Positions 7,201 to 12,301 of a DNA stretch of 15,752 nucleotides are shown in pieces (the stretch's first letter is position 1; each line of letters begins with the position of its first letter). Made by a program: the position numbers and the translations under genes. Source of the stretch: UBA724 sp964229545 (lineage in GTDB: Bacteria > Bacteroidota > Bacteroidia > Flavobacteriales > Flavobacteriaceae); NCBI GenBank assembly GCA_964229545.1, contig CAXRDP010000059.1:1-15752 (forward strand), written 5' to 3'. Under the pieces are notes generated by a model that was not told where the DNA came from, did not search any database, and saw nothing but the letters and a program-made list of their open reading frames with translations.

Positions 7201-7719
7201 ATTAGCAATGCCATCCAGTTGTATAAGGACAGCAATGTGTTTGCCAATTCTCGAAACAACCACCATGTGATGGTGTACGAAAACCTTTTTGGAGAATTGG
7301 ATCAAGAGGTCGTTACCTTTTGGACAGCCGTGCAACGAAAGAAAAACAAAGAACCCATTTGGCAACTGCCTGATGATGGCCTACGAATGGTGGCAAGCCT
7401 ACACCCCAACGATTGTTTTTTGATGGGACTCACCCCTGAAGAACTGGCCAATTGGCAGTTACTGCCCAAAAACCAACTCTACGAACACCTATACCGCATA
7501 CAACGGATTTCACATAGGTTTTATGAGTTTAGGCATGTATTTGATGCCAATATTTATGACACCGCTTTTCCGAATTACATACGGATTTTGAATTTCGGAA
7601 AGCGAAAAACCGGCTGGAAAACCTATAACCCCAAAAAAGTATATGTGGATGTTTTGGGCAATCTGTCCGATTTTAAACCTTTTTATATTTCTAACAAACA
7701 ACCCCAAAGTCAGTCATAA
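4282..7719 (+). CDS. cas9: Orphan type II-C Cas9 with lost nuclease residues (predicted natural dead Cas9)
   Basis: The 1145-aa protein has the full Cas9 order. RuvC-I is at 1-45 (GLSLSYNNIGWAL). The Arg-rich bridge helix is at about 50-80, and the REC lobe at about 80-540 carries the Bacteroidetes Cas9 hallmarks YHIAQRRG and FYQRPLKTPKTY. RuvC-II is at about 560-620, HNH at about 630-700, RuvC-III at about 760-900, and the C-terminal PAM-interacting part is at about 920-1145 (LPDDGLRMVASLHPNDCFL). Active Cas9 has GLDxGTNSIGWA; here the catalytic Asp is Ser8 (codon TCT). The RuvC-II catalytic Glu is Tyr569 (NIKVYVRPEL). The HNH Asp-His pair is Val647-His648 (VVVVHILP), and no Asn lies between 664 and 680, where the third HNH ligand belongs. 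RuvC-III His787 and Asp790 (RRHAVDALV) remain. The ORF is intact over 3.4 kb, unlike a decaying gene. There are no cas1, cas2 or cas4 neighbours. It likely binds DNA with the adjacent tracrRNA and guides but does not cut. The start is fixed by the conserved N-terminus. At 1145 aa it is shorter than many Bacteroidetes Cas9s (about 1400). Confidence 0.96.
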   Translation: MSATLGLSLSYNNIGWALVDEAQEKHIVDMGVRVFNPSVIHIGEGVREQSTLMQRTHARFLRKISRRKRIRKQKLLEVLVNHALCPLPIEALENWVQKGRFPQKQLASWLALDPYQLRAKATKEQVELLELGRIFYHIAQRRGKCYVAAESNQDHRTYYHGKPEVNRLGLRNTLENLHEEQTLGAYLAGLKPVHGAPYQAMEARIRNRYLDRSMFVQEFHKIYSFQQKFYRELTEELRVVLGGPKGPKNDEKSGVLFYQRPLKTPKTYKRFCPIEPKKKRTPISHPEYEIFQVLKWVNSIRCNGQPLDARQRACVMKVPFRFSQFSFRKIRKALDLEDQTVQFNYDDTETISLAHTMVHLSKPPLFGAGFLEKPLTEQVQKWHTLYFFDDPNKIKAYAKEHWGCSDEQAIRMAKLQLREGYGTYSLKAVRTLTPFLKLGMRFDQALFFGGFTSALESDWKTFSLEKKGQLIKDFTSFYHQAHYKLRWTEAIKDRLEIYFDITRFDEAMFFKYNRHLLHKQRLTLDTGIAADQHIKAKFKPIAHTAMFELRRLVNAVLEKHGRIDNIKVYVRPELKASRSSRKKQFAEKKRRATVQRYHLSAVRELGKNPTRLNVLKHQLWEEFDRHCPYTGKAIDVNELFTEEVVVVHILPWRRFFNDSDNNKSLCMRSFKHHIEDKTPWEYFSNQPTGTWEQLKIRVLKQLMNANRYTALQKFKQFTRSNFSMDAKDQELTDSHHVSLAVKNLLNQVCDNVQMTLGHTTYNLREKWYLDRLDNFLQSNPMHDLRRHAVDALVTAVKTPDFLEALMGWNRYEPSASHTVFPLPWPRFKQDVQEAYERVHISFPKAKKVLTTTHKTYYINQEKRISRSLAARGQLHKELFYGRRKAPDATDHAYHIRKPIQQILTAKHVQKIVDPEIKKRVYTQVDAMGGFDKGKVPKYCLTFQDDQGFTRSKIILPNRRGEEVPVNKVRVREQISNAIQLYKDSNVFANSRNNHHVMVYENLFGELDQEVVTFWTAVQRKKNKEPIWQLPDDGLRMVASLHPNDCFLMGLTPEELANWQLLPKNQLYEHLYRIQRISHRFYEFRHVFDANIYDTAFPNYIRILNFGKRKTGWKTYNPKKVYVDVLGNLSDFKPFYISNKQPQSQS

Positions 7720-7737
7720 AACAGATGGAAATTTACA

Positions 7738-7829
7738 TTCAACCGATTTTTCGTGAAGTTAAAATTTATTGTGATTTGATACGCCGAAAATTCAGGGTGA
7801 CTTTCCCAAACGTGTTTAGGTCTTTTTTT
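7738..7829 (+). ncRNA. Candidate guide RNA 1 (crRNA-like) downstream of cas9
   Basis: A unit of about 30 nt of unique sequence (7738-7767) is followed by the repeat ATTGTGATTTGATA (7768-7781) and then an imperfect stem CCCAAA-CGTG-TTTAGG (7805-7820) with seven T (7823-7829). In type II systems the guide lies 5' of the repeat, so 7748-7767 would be the 20-nt targeting part. The repeat pairs with the tracrRNA anti-repeat: TTATTGTGAT (7766-7775) with ATCACAATAA for 10 bp, then a TT/TT internal loop, then GAT with ATC. No clear promoter is seen; it may be made by read-through from cas9 or from the weak TATATTTC box at 7684-7691. Boundaries are inferred. Confidence 0.5.
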
Positions 7830-7855
7830 ATTAGGTATAGTGTTGTGATTTGATA
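7768..7855 (+). CRISPR. Degenerate two-copy mini-array with minimal repeats
   Basis: ATTGTGATTTGATA (7768-7781) and GTTGTGATTTGATA (7842-7855) share 13 identical bases and lie 74 nt apart, close to one repeat-plus-spacer period of type II-C arrays (about 46-47 plus 30). Similarity stops right after this core. The conserved core matches the stretch complementary to the tracrRNA anti-repeat: 8 bp (with one G-U in copy 2), a 2x2 internal loop and 3 bp. The core also matches the start of many Bacteroidetes type II-C repeats (GTTGTGATTTG). Only the part needed to pair with tracrRNA seems to have been kept. No array finder would call this with default settings. Confidence 0.6.
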
Positions 7856-7890
7856 AAGACTTTGATTGGCTTGGGGTTTATTTTTGGAAA
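7812..7890 (+). ncRNA. Candidate guide RNA 2 (crRNA-like)
   Basis: The second repeat copy (7842-7855) would use 7822-7841 (ctttttttattaggtatagt) as its 20-nt guide. That segment includes the T-run that could end guide 1, so either the T-run does not terminate or copy 2 is only a relic. Downstream, TATTTTTG at 7879-7886 matches the -7 consensus and lies where a type II-C repeat often carries its internal promoter, but no further unit follows it before the DUF456 gene. The end is arbitrary. Confidence 0.3.
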
Positions 7891-7897
7891 TAGGAAG

Positions 7898-8392
7898 TTA
7901 TAAAAAATCTCCTTTATAGGCCCAAAATCGAAGGACATACAGCACCAAAAAAGCGGTACAGACCAAAAACTTTAAAAACGTACCAGTTAGAAATCCGATA
8001 AAAGAACCCAAAGCGGCTTTGTATGCTTGTTTCATGGGCGTTTTTTGACTGAGCTCTCCCGCAAGAGCCCCTATGAAGGGACCAAAAATAATTCCAACGG
8101 GTCCCATAAAAATACCGACGAGCATTCCAATACCCGCTCCATAGGCACCAGCTTTGGTGCCCCCGAATCGCTTGGTACCCCATATGGGAATAAAGTAATC
8201 AAGGACAAAAATCAGTACGGCCACAGCGAGTGTAATCCCCAAAAAAGTCCAGTCCATGGGCAGCACACTGGTGAGGTGAATCACCAACAACCCCAACCAA
8301 CCACATAAGGGTCCGGGAATTACAGGAAGAAAACTCCCGGCCACGCCTACAACAACCAACAAAAACCCGACAAACAGAAGAAAGATGTCCAT
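7898..8392 (-). CDS. DUF456 family membrane protein
   Basis: The 164-aa protein is almost entirely hydrophobic. Helical segments lie near residues 3-20, 30-45, 50-68, 85-110 and 135-157, and glycine-rich stretches such as GIGMLVGIFMGPVGIIFGPF and GALAGELSQ are visible. This pattern is characteristic of DUF456 proteins, small inner-membrane proteins of unknown function common in Bacteroidetes. It is transcribed toward the cas9 guide locus and ends 43 nt after the second repeat, so the two transcripts converge. A good promoter lies 20 nt upstream of the ATG. No odd features are seen. Confidence 0.88.
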   Translation of the reverse strand: MDIFLLFVGFLLVVVGVAGSFLPVIPGPLCGWLGLLVIHLTSVLPMDWTFLGITLAVAVLIFVLDYFIPIWGTKRFGGTKAGAYGAGIGMLVGIFMGPVGIIFGPFIGALAGELSQKTPMKQAYKAALGSFIGFLTGTFLKFLVCTAFLVLYVLRFWAYKGDFL

Positions 8393-8412
8393 TTCTTATA
8401 ATGATTTACTTG

Positions 8413-8443
8413 CGAAAGTAGGCAACCCAACGATGACGGCAAA
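8413..8443 (-). promoter_or_regulatory. Promoter of the DUF456 gene
   Basis: On the minus strand TTTG (8443-8440) and TACTTTCG (8420-8413) are separated by 19 nt. This is the Bacteroidetes -33/-7 arrangement with one deviation (TTCG for TTTG). The ATG follows 20 nt after the -7 box. Confidence 0.6.
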
Positions 8444-8476
8444 CCCAAACGGTATTTTTTGTACTTTTCAGACATC

Positions 8477-8917
8477 ATGTGTCGGATGTTTTTGGGTTTT
8501 GTATTTCTCAGTTTGATTGGCTGTACGCAGCTTACCCAAGCCCCTCCGAATAAGCCTGTAACCTCTTGGCAATCGACCGATCAGCCGCCTGTGTTTCCGG
8601 GTTGTGAACAAGAGCCTACCAACGACAAACAATGGCTTTGTTTTCAGGAAAATATTGCGAAGCTATTTGCGGATATATTTGAGAATCATACGGTTATTGA
8701 CCCAAACCTTCTCAAAGACACCTTGTGGGTACAGCTTCGAATCAATCATTCTGGCACCATAATCCTCGATGCCATCAATGAAACAGATACGACCTCAGCG
8801 TTGTTTTTATCTCTACAAAAGGTGGTAACTCAATTTCCCAAGATGTCGCCACCCACCAAAACCAATTTGGGGGTAACCACTCAGGTAAGGGTGCGTTTGC
8901 CAATCAGGGTTCCCTAA
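8477..8917 (+). CDS. Small lipoprotein with TonB C-terminal-like domain
   Basis: From the ATG at 8477 the protein has 146 aa. It begins with a lipoprotein signal peptide (MCRMFLGFVFLSLIGC) whose lipobox Cys is residue 16, so it should be lipidated and sit in the periplasm or outer membrane. The mature part has PVFPGC, then QWLCFQENIAKLFADIF, and ends with LWVQLRINHSGTIILDA...TTQVRVRLPI. That matches the PxFPGCE...CF plus TonB_C pattern of many Bacteroidetes energy-transducer-like proteins, but it lacks the usual membrane helix and Pro-rich linker of a true TonB. A TTG at 8459 would give 6 more residues but overlaps a possible -7 box (TACTTTTC, 8462-8469), so I prefer the ATG; the ATG at 8486 is also possible. 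It lies 18 nt before ruvC in the same direction. Confidence 0.75.
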   Translation: MCRMFLGFVFLSLIGCTQLTQAPPNKPVTSWQSTDQPPVFPGCEQEPTNDKQWLCFQENIAKLFADIFENHTVIDPNLLKDTLWVQLRINHSGTIILDAINETDTTSALFLSLQKVVTQFPKMSPPTKTNLGVTTQVRVRLPIRVP

Positions 8918-8935
8918 AAAGTACTACTTTTGATT

Positions 8936-9496
8936 ATGGCCGAAGCTCAAAAGCGCATCATCCTCGGAATCGATCCCGGTACCACAATTATGGGCTTTGG
9001 ATTGTTGGCAGTGGAGGGCAACAAAATGAGTTGCATCGCGATGGAAGAACTCAAGCTCAACTCCAAAGACCATCATTATTTGCGTCTTCAGCAAATTTTC
9101 AACCGTACGCTTGCGCTGATAGACCAGCACCACCCCGACGAGATTGCCATCGAGGCTCCTTTTTTTGGGAAGAATGTGCAATCCATGCTTAAACTGGGTC
9201 GTGCGCAAGGTGTGGCCATGGCCGCCGGCCTATCGCGGGAAATTCCCATCACAGAATATTCGCCTAGAAAAATCAAAATGGCCATCACAGGAAACGGAAA
9301 TGCGAGTAAAGAACAAGTGGCCAAGATGTTGCAATCTTTGCTAAAACTCAAAGCCCTCCCAAAAAACTTAGACGCTACCGACGGCTTGGCGGCCGCGGTT
9401 TGTCATTTTTTTAACCCATCGGACTCCTTAGAAGGAAAAAAATATTCGGGTTGGGCCTCTTTTGTCAGTCAACAATCCCACAGGATTAGAAACTAA
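8936..9496 (+). CDS. ruvC: Holliday junction resolvase RuvC
   Basis: The 186-aa protein matches RuvC in length and motifs, and it resolves Holliday junctions with RuvAB during recombination. The four acidic catalytic positions are visible: Asp13 (ILGIDPGTTIMGFG), Glu73 (AIEAPFFGKNVQSML) and Asp146/Asp149 (LDATDGLAAAVCHF). All are intact, in contrast to the RuvC fold of the nearby Cas9. I chose the ATG at 8936; an upstream in-frame TTG at 8930 falls within a TACTTTTG box (8925-8932) that resembles a promoter -7 element. If that box is active the transcript would be nearly leaderless. hemW follows after 6 nt, so the two are likely co-transcribed. Confidence 0.96.
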   Translation: MAEAQKRIILGIDPGTTIMGFGLLAVEGNKMSCIAMEELKLNSKDHHYLRLQQIFNRTLALIDQHHPDEIAIEAPFFGKNVQSMLKLGRAQGVAMAAGLSREIPITEYSPRKIKMAITGNGNASKEQVAKMLQSLLKLKALPKNLDATDGLAAAVCHFFNPSDSLEGKKYSGWASFVSQQSHRIRN

Positions 9497-9502
9497 ATTT
9501 CG

Positions 9503-10633
9503 TTGAGCGGTCTGTATATCCATATTCCTTTTTGCAAGCAAGCTTGTCATTACTGTAATTTTCATTTTTCTACCGTACAAAAGCACAAACCCCAGCTGTT
9601 GGAGGCCATGACCAAAGAAATAGCCATGAAGTCATTTCAAAAGTCCAGGCCTTTGGAAACGGTGTATTTTGGCGGAGGAACCCCTTCGGTATTTACCCCT
9701 TCAGAACTTGCACAATTGTTAGAGGCAGTCAACAAAAAACACCATCTACTTGCCGACGCAGAGATTACACTCGAGGCCAACCCTGATGACCTTAACAAGT
9801 CCTATTTGAAAGATTTGCAGGCTATGGGATTCAACAGGATTTCTGTGGGGGTGCAGTCTTTCCATGACCACGAACTCAAAATGATGAACCGTGCCCACAA
9901 TACCCAACAAGCCAAAGACGCTTTAGCGCTTGTGGCCGATGGTTTTTCCAACTGGTCTTTGGACTTGATGTTTGGCATGCCGCAAAGCACGGATCAATCT
10001 TGGACGGAGAACCTCGAACAAGCCATGCATTATCATCCACCACATCTGTCCGCCTACGCATTGACCATTGAACCCCATACTGCCCTGGAAAAATACATAG
10101 ATAAAGGTTTTATCACCCCTTGTACCGAAGATCAGGTAGTGTCTCAGTTTGAGCAATTGGTGGCGTACACAACGGGTTTAGGTTATGAAAATTATGAGGT
10201 GAATAGTTTTTCAAAGCCCGGAATGTATTCCCGAAACAATACAGGCTACTGGACGGGAAAACCCTATATCGGAATTGGCCCCTCAGCGCATGGCTTTGAA
10301 GGCACACGAAGGGCATGGAATGTATCTAACAACGCTCAATACATACGTGCACTTCGCAACAACACCCTTGCCGAAACCGAAGAAATACTCACCCCTATAG
10401 ATAGGTTTAACGAATGTGTGATGACAGGCCTGCGTACCCAGTGGGGTGTGTCGTTAGATGAAGTTCATCGCGACTTTGGAGAACGCTACAAAGACCATTT
10501 GATTCAGGAGATTCAGCCACAAATAGTCGCTGGTAATATAAGACTGGAAGCAGGTGTTATCTATACTACCAAGAAGGGGCGTTTTTTAGCCGATGGCATT
10601 GCCGCCTCTTTGTTTTTGGTCAATCTCTCTTAG
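9503..10633 (+). CDS. hemW: HemW-like radical SAM heme chaperone (TTG start)
   Basis: The 376-aa protein begins MSGLYIHIPFCKQACHYCNF, with the radical-SAM cluster motif CxxxCxxC at Cys11, Cys15 and Cys18. GGGTPS, EANPDD and a HemN_C-type C-terminal region (EILTPIDRFNECVMTGLRT) follow. It belongs to the oxygen-independent coproporphyrinogen oxidase-like family. Members with this short N-terminus are HemW, a heme-binding chaperone thought to deliver heme, rather than the HemN oxidase. The start must be the TTG at 9503 because the conserved YIHIPFC begins at once and no ATG lies between the ruvC stop and there. It ends in a 4-bp tail-to-tail overlap (TTAG) with the M20 gene. Confidence 0.93.
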   Translation: MSGLYIHIPFCKQACHYCNFHFSTVQKHKPQLLEAMTKEIAMKSFQKSRPLETVYFGGGTPSVFTPSELAQLLEAVNKKHHLLADAEITLEANPDDLNKSYLKDLQAMGFNRISVGVQSFHDHELKMMNRAHNTQQAKDALALVADGFSNWSLDLMFGMPQSTDQSWTENLEQAMHYHPPHLSAYALTIEPHTALEKYIDKGFITPCTEDQVVSQFEQLVAYTTGLGYENYEVNSFSKPGMYSRNNTGYWTGKPYIGIGPSAHGFEGTRRAWNVSNNAQYIRALRNNTLAETEEILTPIDRFNECVMTGLRTQWGVSLDEVHRDFGERYKDHLIQEIQPQIVAGNIRLEAGVIYTTKKGRFLADGIAASLFLVNLS

Positions 10634-12021
10634 CCTTTATAAAGAGTCGCAAAGGCTTTGTGAAATTCTGGAATGGTTTCAATTCCTTTTAGGAAATTGA
10701 ACACCCCAAAATGTTCGTTGGGGGAGTGGATGGCATCGCTGTCAAGGCCGAAGCCCATCAATACGGTTTTGCTACCCAAGGTTTCTTCAAAGAGTGCCAC
10801 TATAGGAATACTTCCCCCGTCACGTACGGCAATGGGAGTCTTGCCAAAGGTCTTTTCATAGGCTTTGCTGGCTGCTTGAAACTCCACTCCAGAGGTGGGC
10901 ATCACATAGCCTTGTCCGCCATGGTGTTCGGTCAATTTGACTTTGACACTTTTGGGCGCAAGGGCTTTGAAGTGATCGGCAAACAAGCGGCTGATTTCTT
11001 TCCAGTCTTGGTGGGGCACCAATCGCATAGAAATTTTGGCATAGGCCTTACTCGGTATCACGGTTTTGGCACCCTCACCCGTGTAGCCTCCCCAGATGCC
11101 ATTAACATCTAGTGTTGGGCGGATGGATTTTCGCTCCAAGGTGGTGTAGCCTTCTTCTCCATGGATGTCTTCAATGTCCAAAGCAGATTTGTAGTCGGAA
11201 AGTGAAAAAGGAATTTTGGCAATTTCTTTTCTATCTGCCTCGTTTAAAATTTCTACTTTGTCATAAAACCCTGGTATGGTTACGTGATTGTTTTCGTCGT
11301 GAAGAGAAGCGATCATTTGGGTCAAAATATTTATGGGGTTGGCAACAGCACCACCATACAAACCTGAGTGTAAATCTCTATTGGGTCCCGTGAGTTCTAC
11401 TTCCATATAGCTCAATCCTCGCAAGCCTGTGGTAATTGAGGGTGTATCGTTTGCCAACATACCTGTGTCAGAAATCAAGATGACGTCATTGGCCAACAAT
11501 TCCTTGTGTTCGCGCACAAACGCCTCTAGATTATCGCTGCCTACTTCCTCTTCCCCTTCTATCATAAATTTGACATTGCACGGAAGCCCATCTGTATTGC
11601 GCATCACTTCCAAGGCTTTGAGGTGCATAAAGAATTGTCCTTTGTCATCACAGGCGCCTCTGGCAAAAATGGCACCTTCCGGGTGAGTGTCAGTTTTTTT
11701 GATAATGGGGTCAAAGGGGTCATTGTCCCACAAATCAAGAGGATCGGGCGGTTGTACGTCGTAATGCCCATAGATCAGCACCGTGGGCAATTCAGGATTC
11801 ACCATGCAAGACCCATACACGACCGGATAACCGGCAGTAGGGTAAATTTGGGTGTGTGTACAGCCCGATTCTTGTAGAAGCGTTTCTACTTTTTGGGCGG
11901 CTTGTTGCATGGCATCGGCGTAATTGGGGTCCGCACTGACAGAAGGAATCCGAATCAGATCAAACAATTCCTCTATAAAACGATTTTTGTGTTTTTGGAT
12001 ATAAGACAAGCCAGATGTCAT
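10630..12021 (-). CDS. M20 family metallo-dipeptidase (CNDP2-like)
   Basis: From the ATG at 12021 the protein has 463 aa. Metal-site motifs of M20 peptidases are visible: YGHYDVQP (His86, Asp88), RGACDDKGQ (bridging Asp near 125-126), IEGEEEVGS (catalytic and metal Glu about 157-159), ISDTGM (Asp185) and a late His in DAIHSPNEHFG. An inserted dimerisation domain lies between about 200 and 330. The closest architecture is the cytosolic nonspecific dipeptidase/CNDP2-like group, which cleaves dipeptides with two Zn2+ or Mn2+. An upstream GTG at 12045 would add 8 residues but sits at the predicted transcription start, so I reject it. It stands alone, convergent with hemW. Confidence 0.93.
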   Translation of the reverse strand: MTSGLSYIQKHKNRFIEELFDLIRIPSVSADPNYADAMQQAAQKVETLLQESGCTHTQIYPTAGYPVVYGSCMVNPELPTVLIYGHYDVQPPDPLDLWDNDPFDPIIKKTDTHPEGAIFARGACDDKGQFFMHLKALEVMRNTDGLPCNVKFMIEGEEEVGSDNLEAFVREHKELLANDVILISDTGMLANDTPSITTGLRGLSYMEVELTGPNRDLHSGLYGGAVANPINILTQMIASLHDENNHVTIPGFYDKVEILNEADRKEIAKIPFSLSDYKSALDIEDIHGEEGYTTLERKSIRPTLDVNGIWGGYTGEGAKTVIPSKAYAKISMRLVPHQDWKEISRLFADHFKALAPKSVKVKLTEHHGGQGYVMPTSGVEFQAASKAYEKTFGKTPIAVRDGGSIPIVALFEETLGSKTVLMGFGLDSDAIHSPNEHFGVFNFLKGIETIPEFHKAFATLYKG

Positions 12022-12046
12022 GGTAAAAACAGTTAGAATTACCACA

Positions 12047-12077
12047 CGAATATACCTTTAAATTCATTGAAAGAAAA
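12047..12077 (-). promoter_or_regulatory. Candidate promoter of the M20 dipeptidase gene
   Basis: On the minus strand TTTT (12077-12074) and TATATTCG (12054-12047) are 19 nt apart, the same spacing and TTCG variant seen before ppiD and DUF456. The expected start near 12042 leaves a leader of about 20 nt before the ATG at 12021. It diverges from the tRNA promoter at 12093. Confidence 0.45.
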
Positions 12078-12092
12078 TAGGTAAAATGTACT

Positions 12093-12100
12093 TATATTTG
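12093..12100 (+). promoter_or_regulatory. Candidate -7 box for the tRNA-Leu region
   Basis: TATATTTG matches TAnnTTTG exactly and lies 10 nt upstream of the partial tRNA copy. TTG at 12067-12069 is 23 nt upstream, slightly farther than usual. The intact tRNA starts 107 nt after the box with no better promoter in between, so it is probably transcribed through the broken copy. Confidence 0.5.
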
Positions 12101-12110
12101 CTGCCCCTAT

Positions 12111-12171
12111 GCGGGTGTGGTGAAATTGGTAGACCTGTCTACCCTGTCAGTCGACAGGCAGGCACGCTAGA
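12111..12171 (+). pseudogene. Broken 5' fragment of tRNA-Leu with palindromic insertion
   Basis: Bases 12111-12134 are identical to the first 24 nt of the intact tRNA-Leu downstream, and 12164-12171 (ACGCTAGA) match its next 8 nt. Between them is a 29-nt insertion (12135-12163). The match ends at the 5' side of the anticodon stem; the anticodon, variable arm, T arm and acceptor 3' strand are absent, so it cannot make a tRNA. A T-run (12190-12197) lies between it and the intact gene. Confidence 0.85.
12128..12162. repeat. Palindromic insert within the tRNA fragment
   Basis: Two adjacent palindromes are visible: GGTAGAC-CT-GTCTACC (12128-12143), whose left arm is tRNA sequence, and CCTGTC-AGTC-GACAGG (12143-12158), followed by CAGG. 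CCTGTC occurs twice in direct orientation (12134-12139 and 12143-12148). Short CCTGTC/GACAGG palindromes look like dispersed miniature repeats known to me from Bacteroidetes genomes, but I cannot verify other copies here. Confidence 0.7.
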
Positions 12172-12207
12172 TATCACTACATATAGGTTCTTTTTTTATG
12201 TGCAAAC

Positions 12208-12289
12208 GCGGGTGTGGTGAAATTGGTAGACACGCTAGACTTAGGATCTAGTGCTTCACGGCGTGGGGGTTCGAGTCCCTTCACCCGCA
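12208..12289 (+). tRNA. tRNA-Leu (anticodon UAG)
   Basis: The acceptor stem GCGGGTG (12208-12214) pairs perfectly with CACCCGC (12282-12288), with discriminator A12289. The D-arm TGGTGAAATTGGTAGACA, the anticodon stem CTAGA/TCTAG with loop CTTAGGA (anticodon TAG), a long variable arm (GTGCTTCACGGCGT) and the T-loop TTCGAGT are all present. The long variable arm confirms a class II leucine tRNA. CCA is not encoded. It converges with the Kdo transferase gene, whose stop is 13 nt away. Confidence 0.97.
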
Positions 12290-12301
12290 CATTTTAAATC
12301 C

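Noticed and set aside
7815..7825. TTTAGGTCTTT in the region before repeat 2 is identical to 4293-4303 in the first codons of cas9, hinting at self-targeting.
   Set aside because: The 11-nt match lies at the far 5' end of the would-be guide; the seed next to the repeat (attaggtatagt) does not match. A T-rich 11-mer can occur by chance. No convincing protospacer for either guide was found in the window.
12022..12045. GTG start adding 8 residues to the M20 dipeptidase.
   Set aside because: It falls at the predicted transcription start, and the ATG at 12021 matches the usual start of the family.
12111..12171. A second functional tRNA-Leu.
   Set aside because: It lacks the anticodon loop and the whole 3' half, so it cannot fold as a tRNA.
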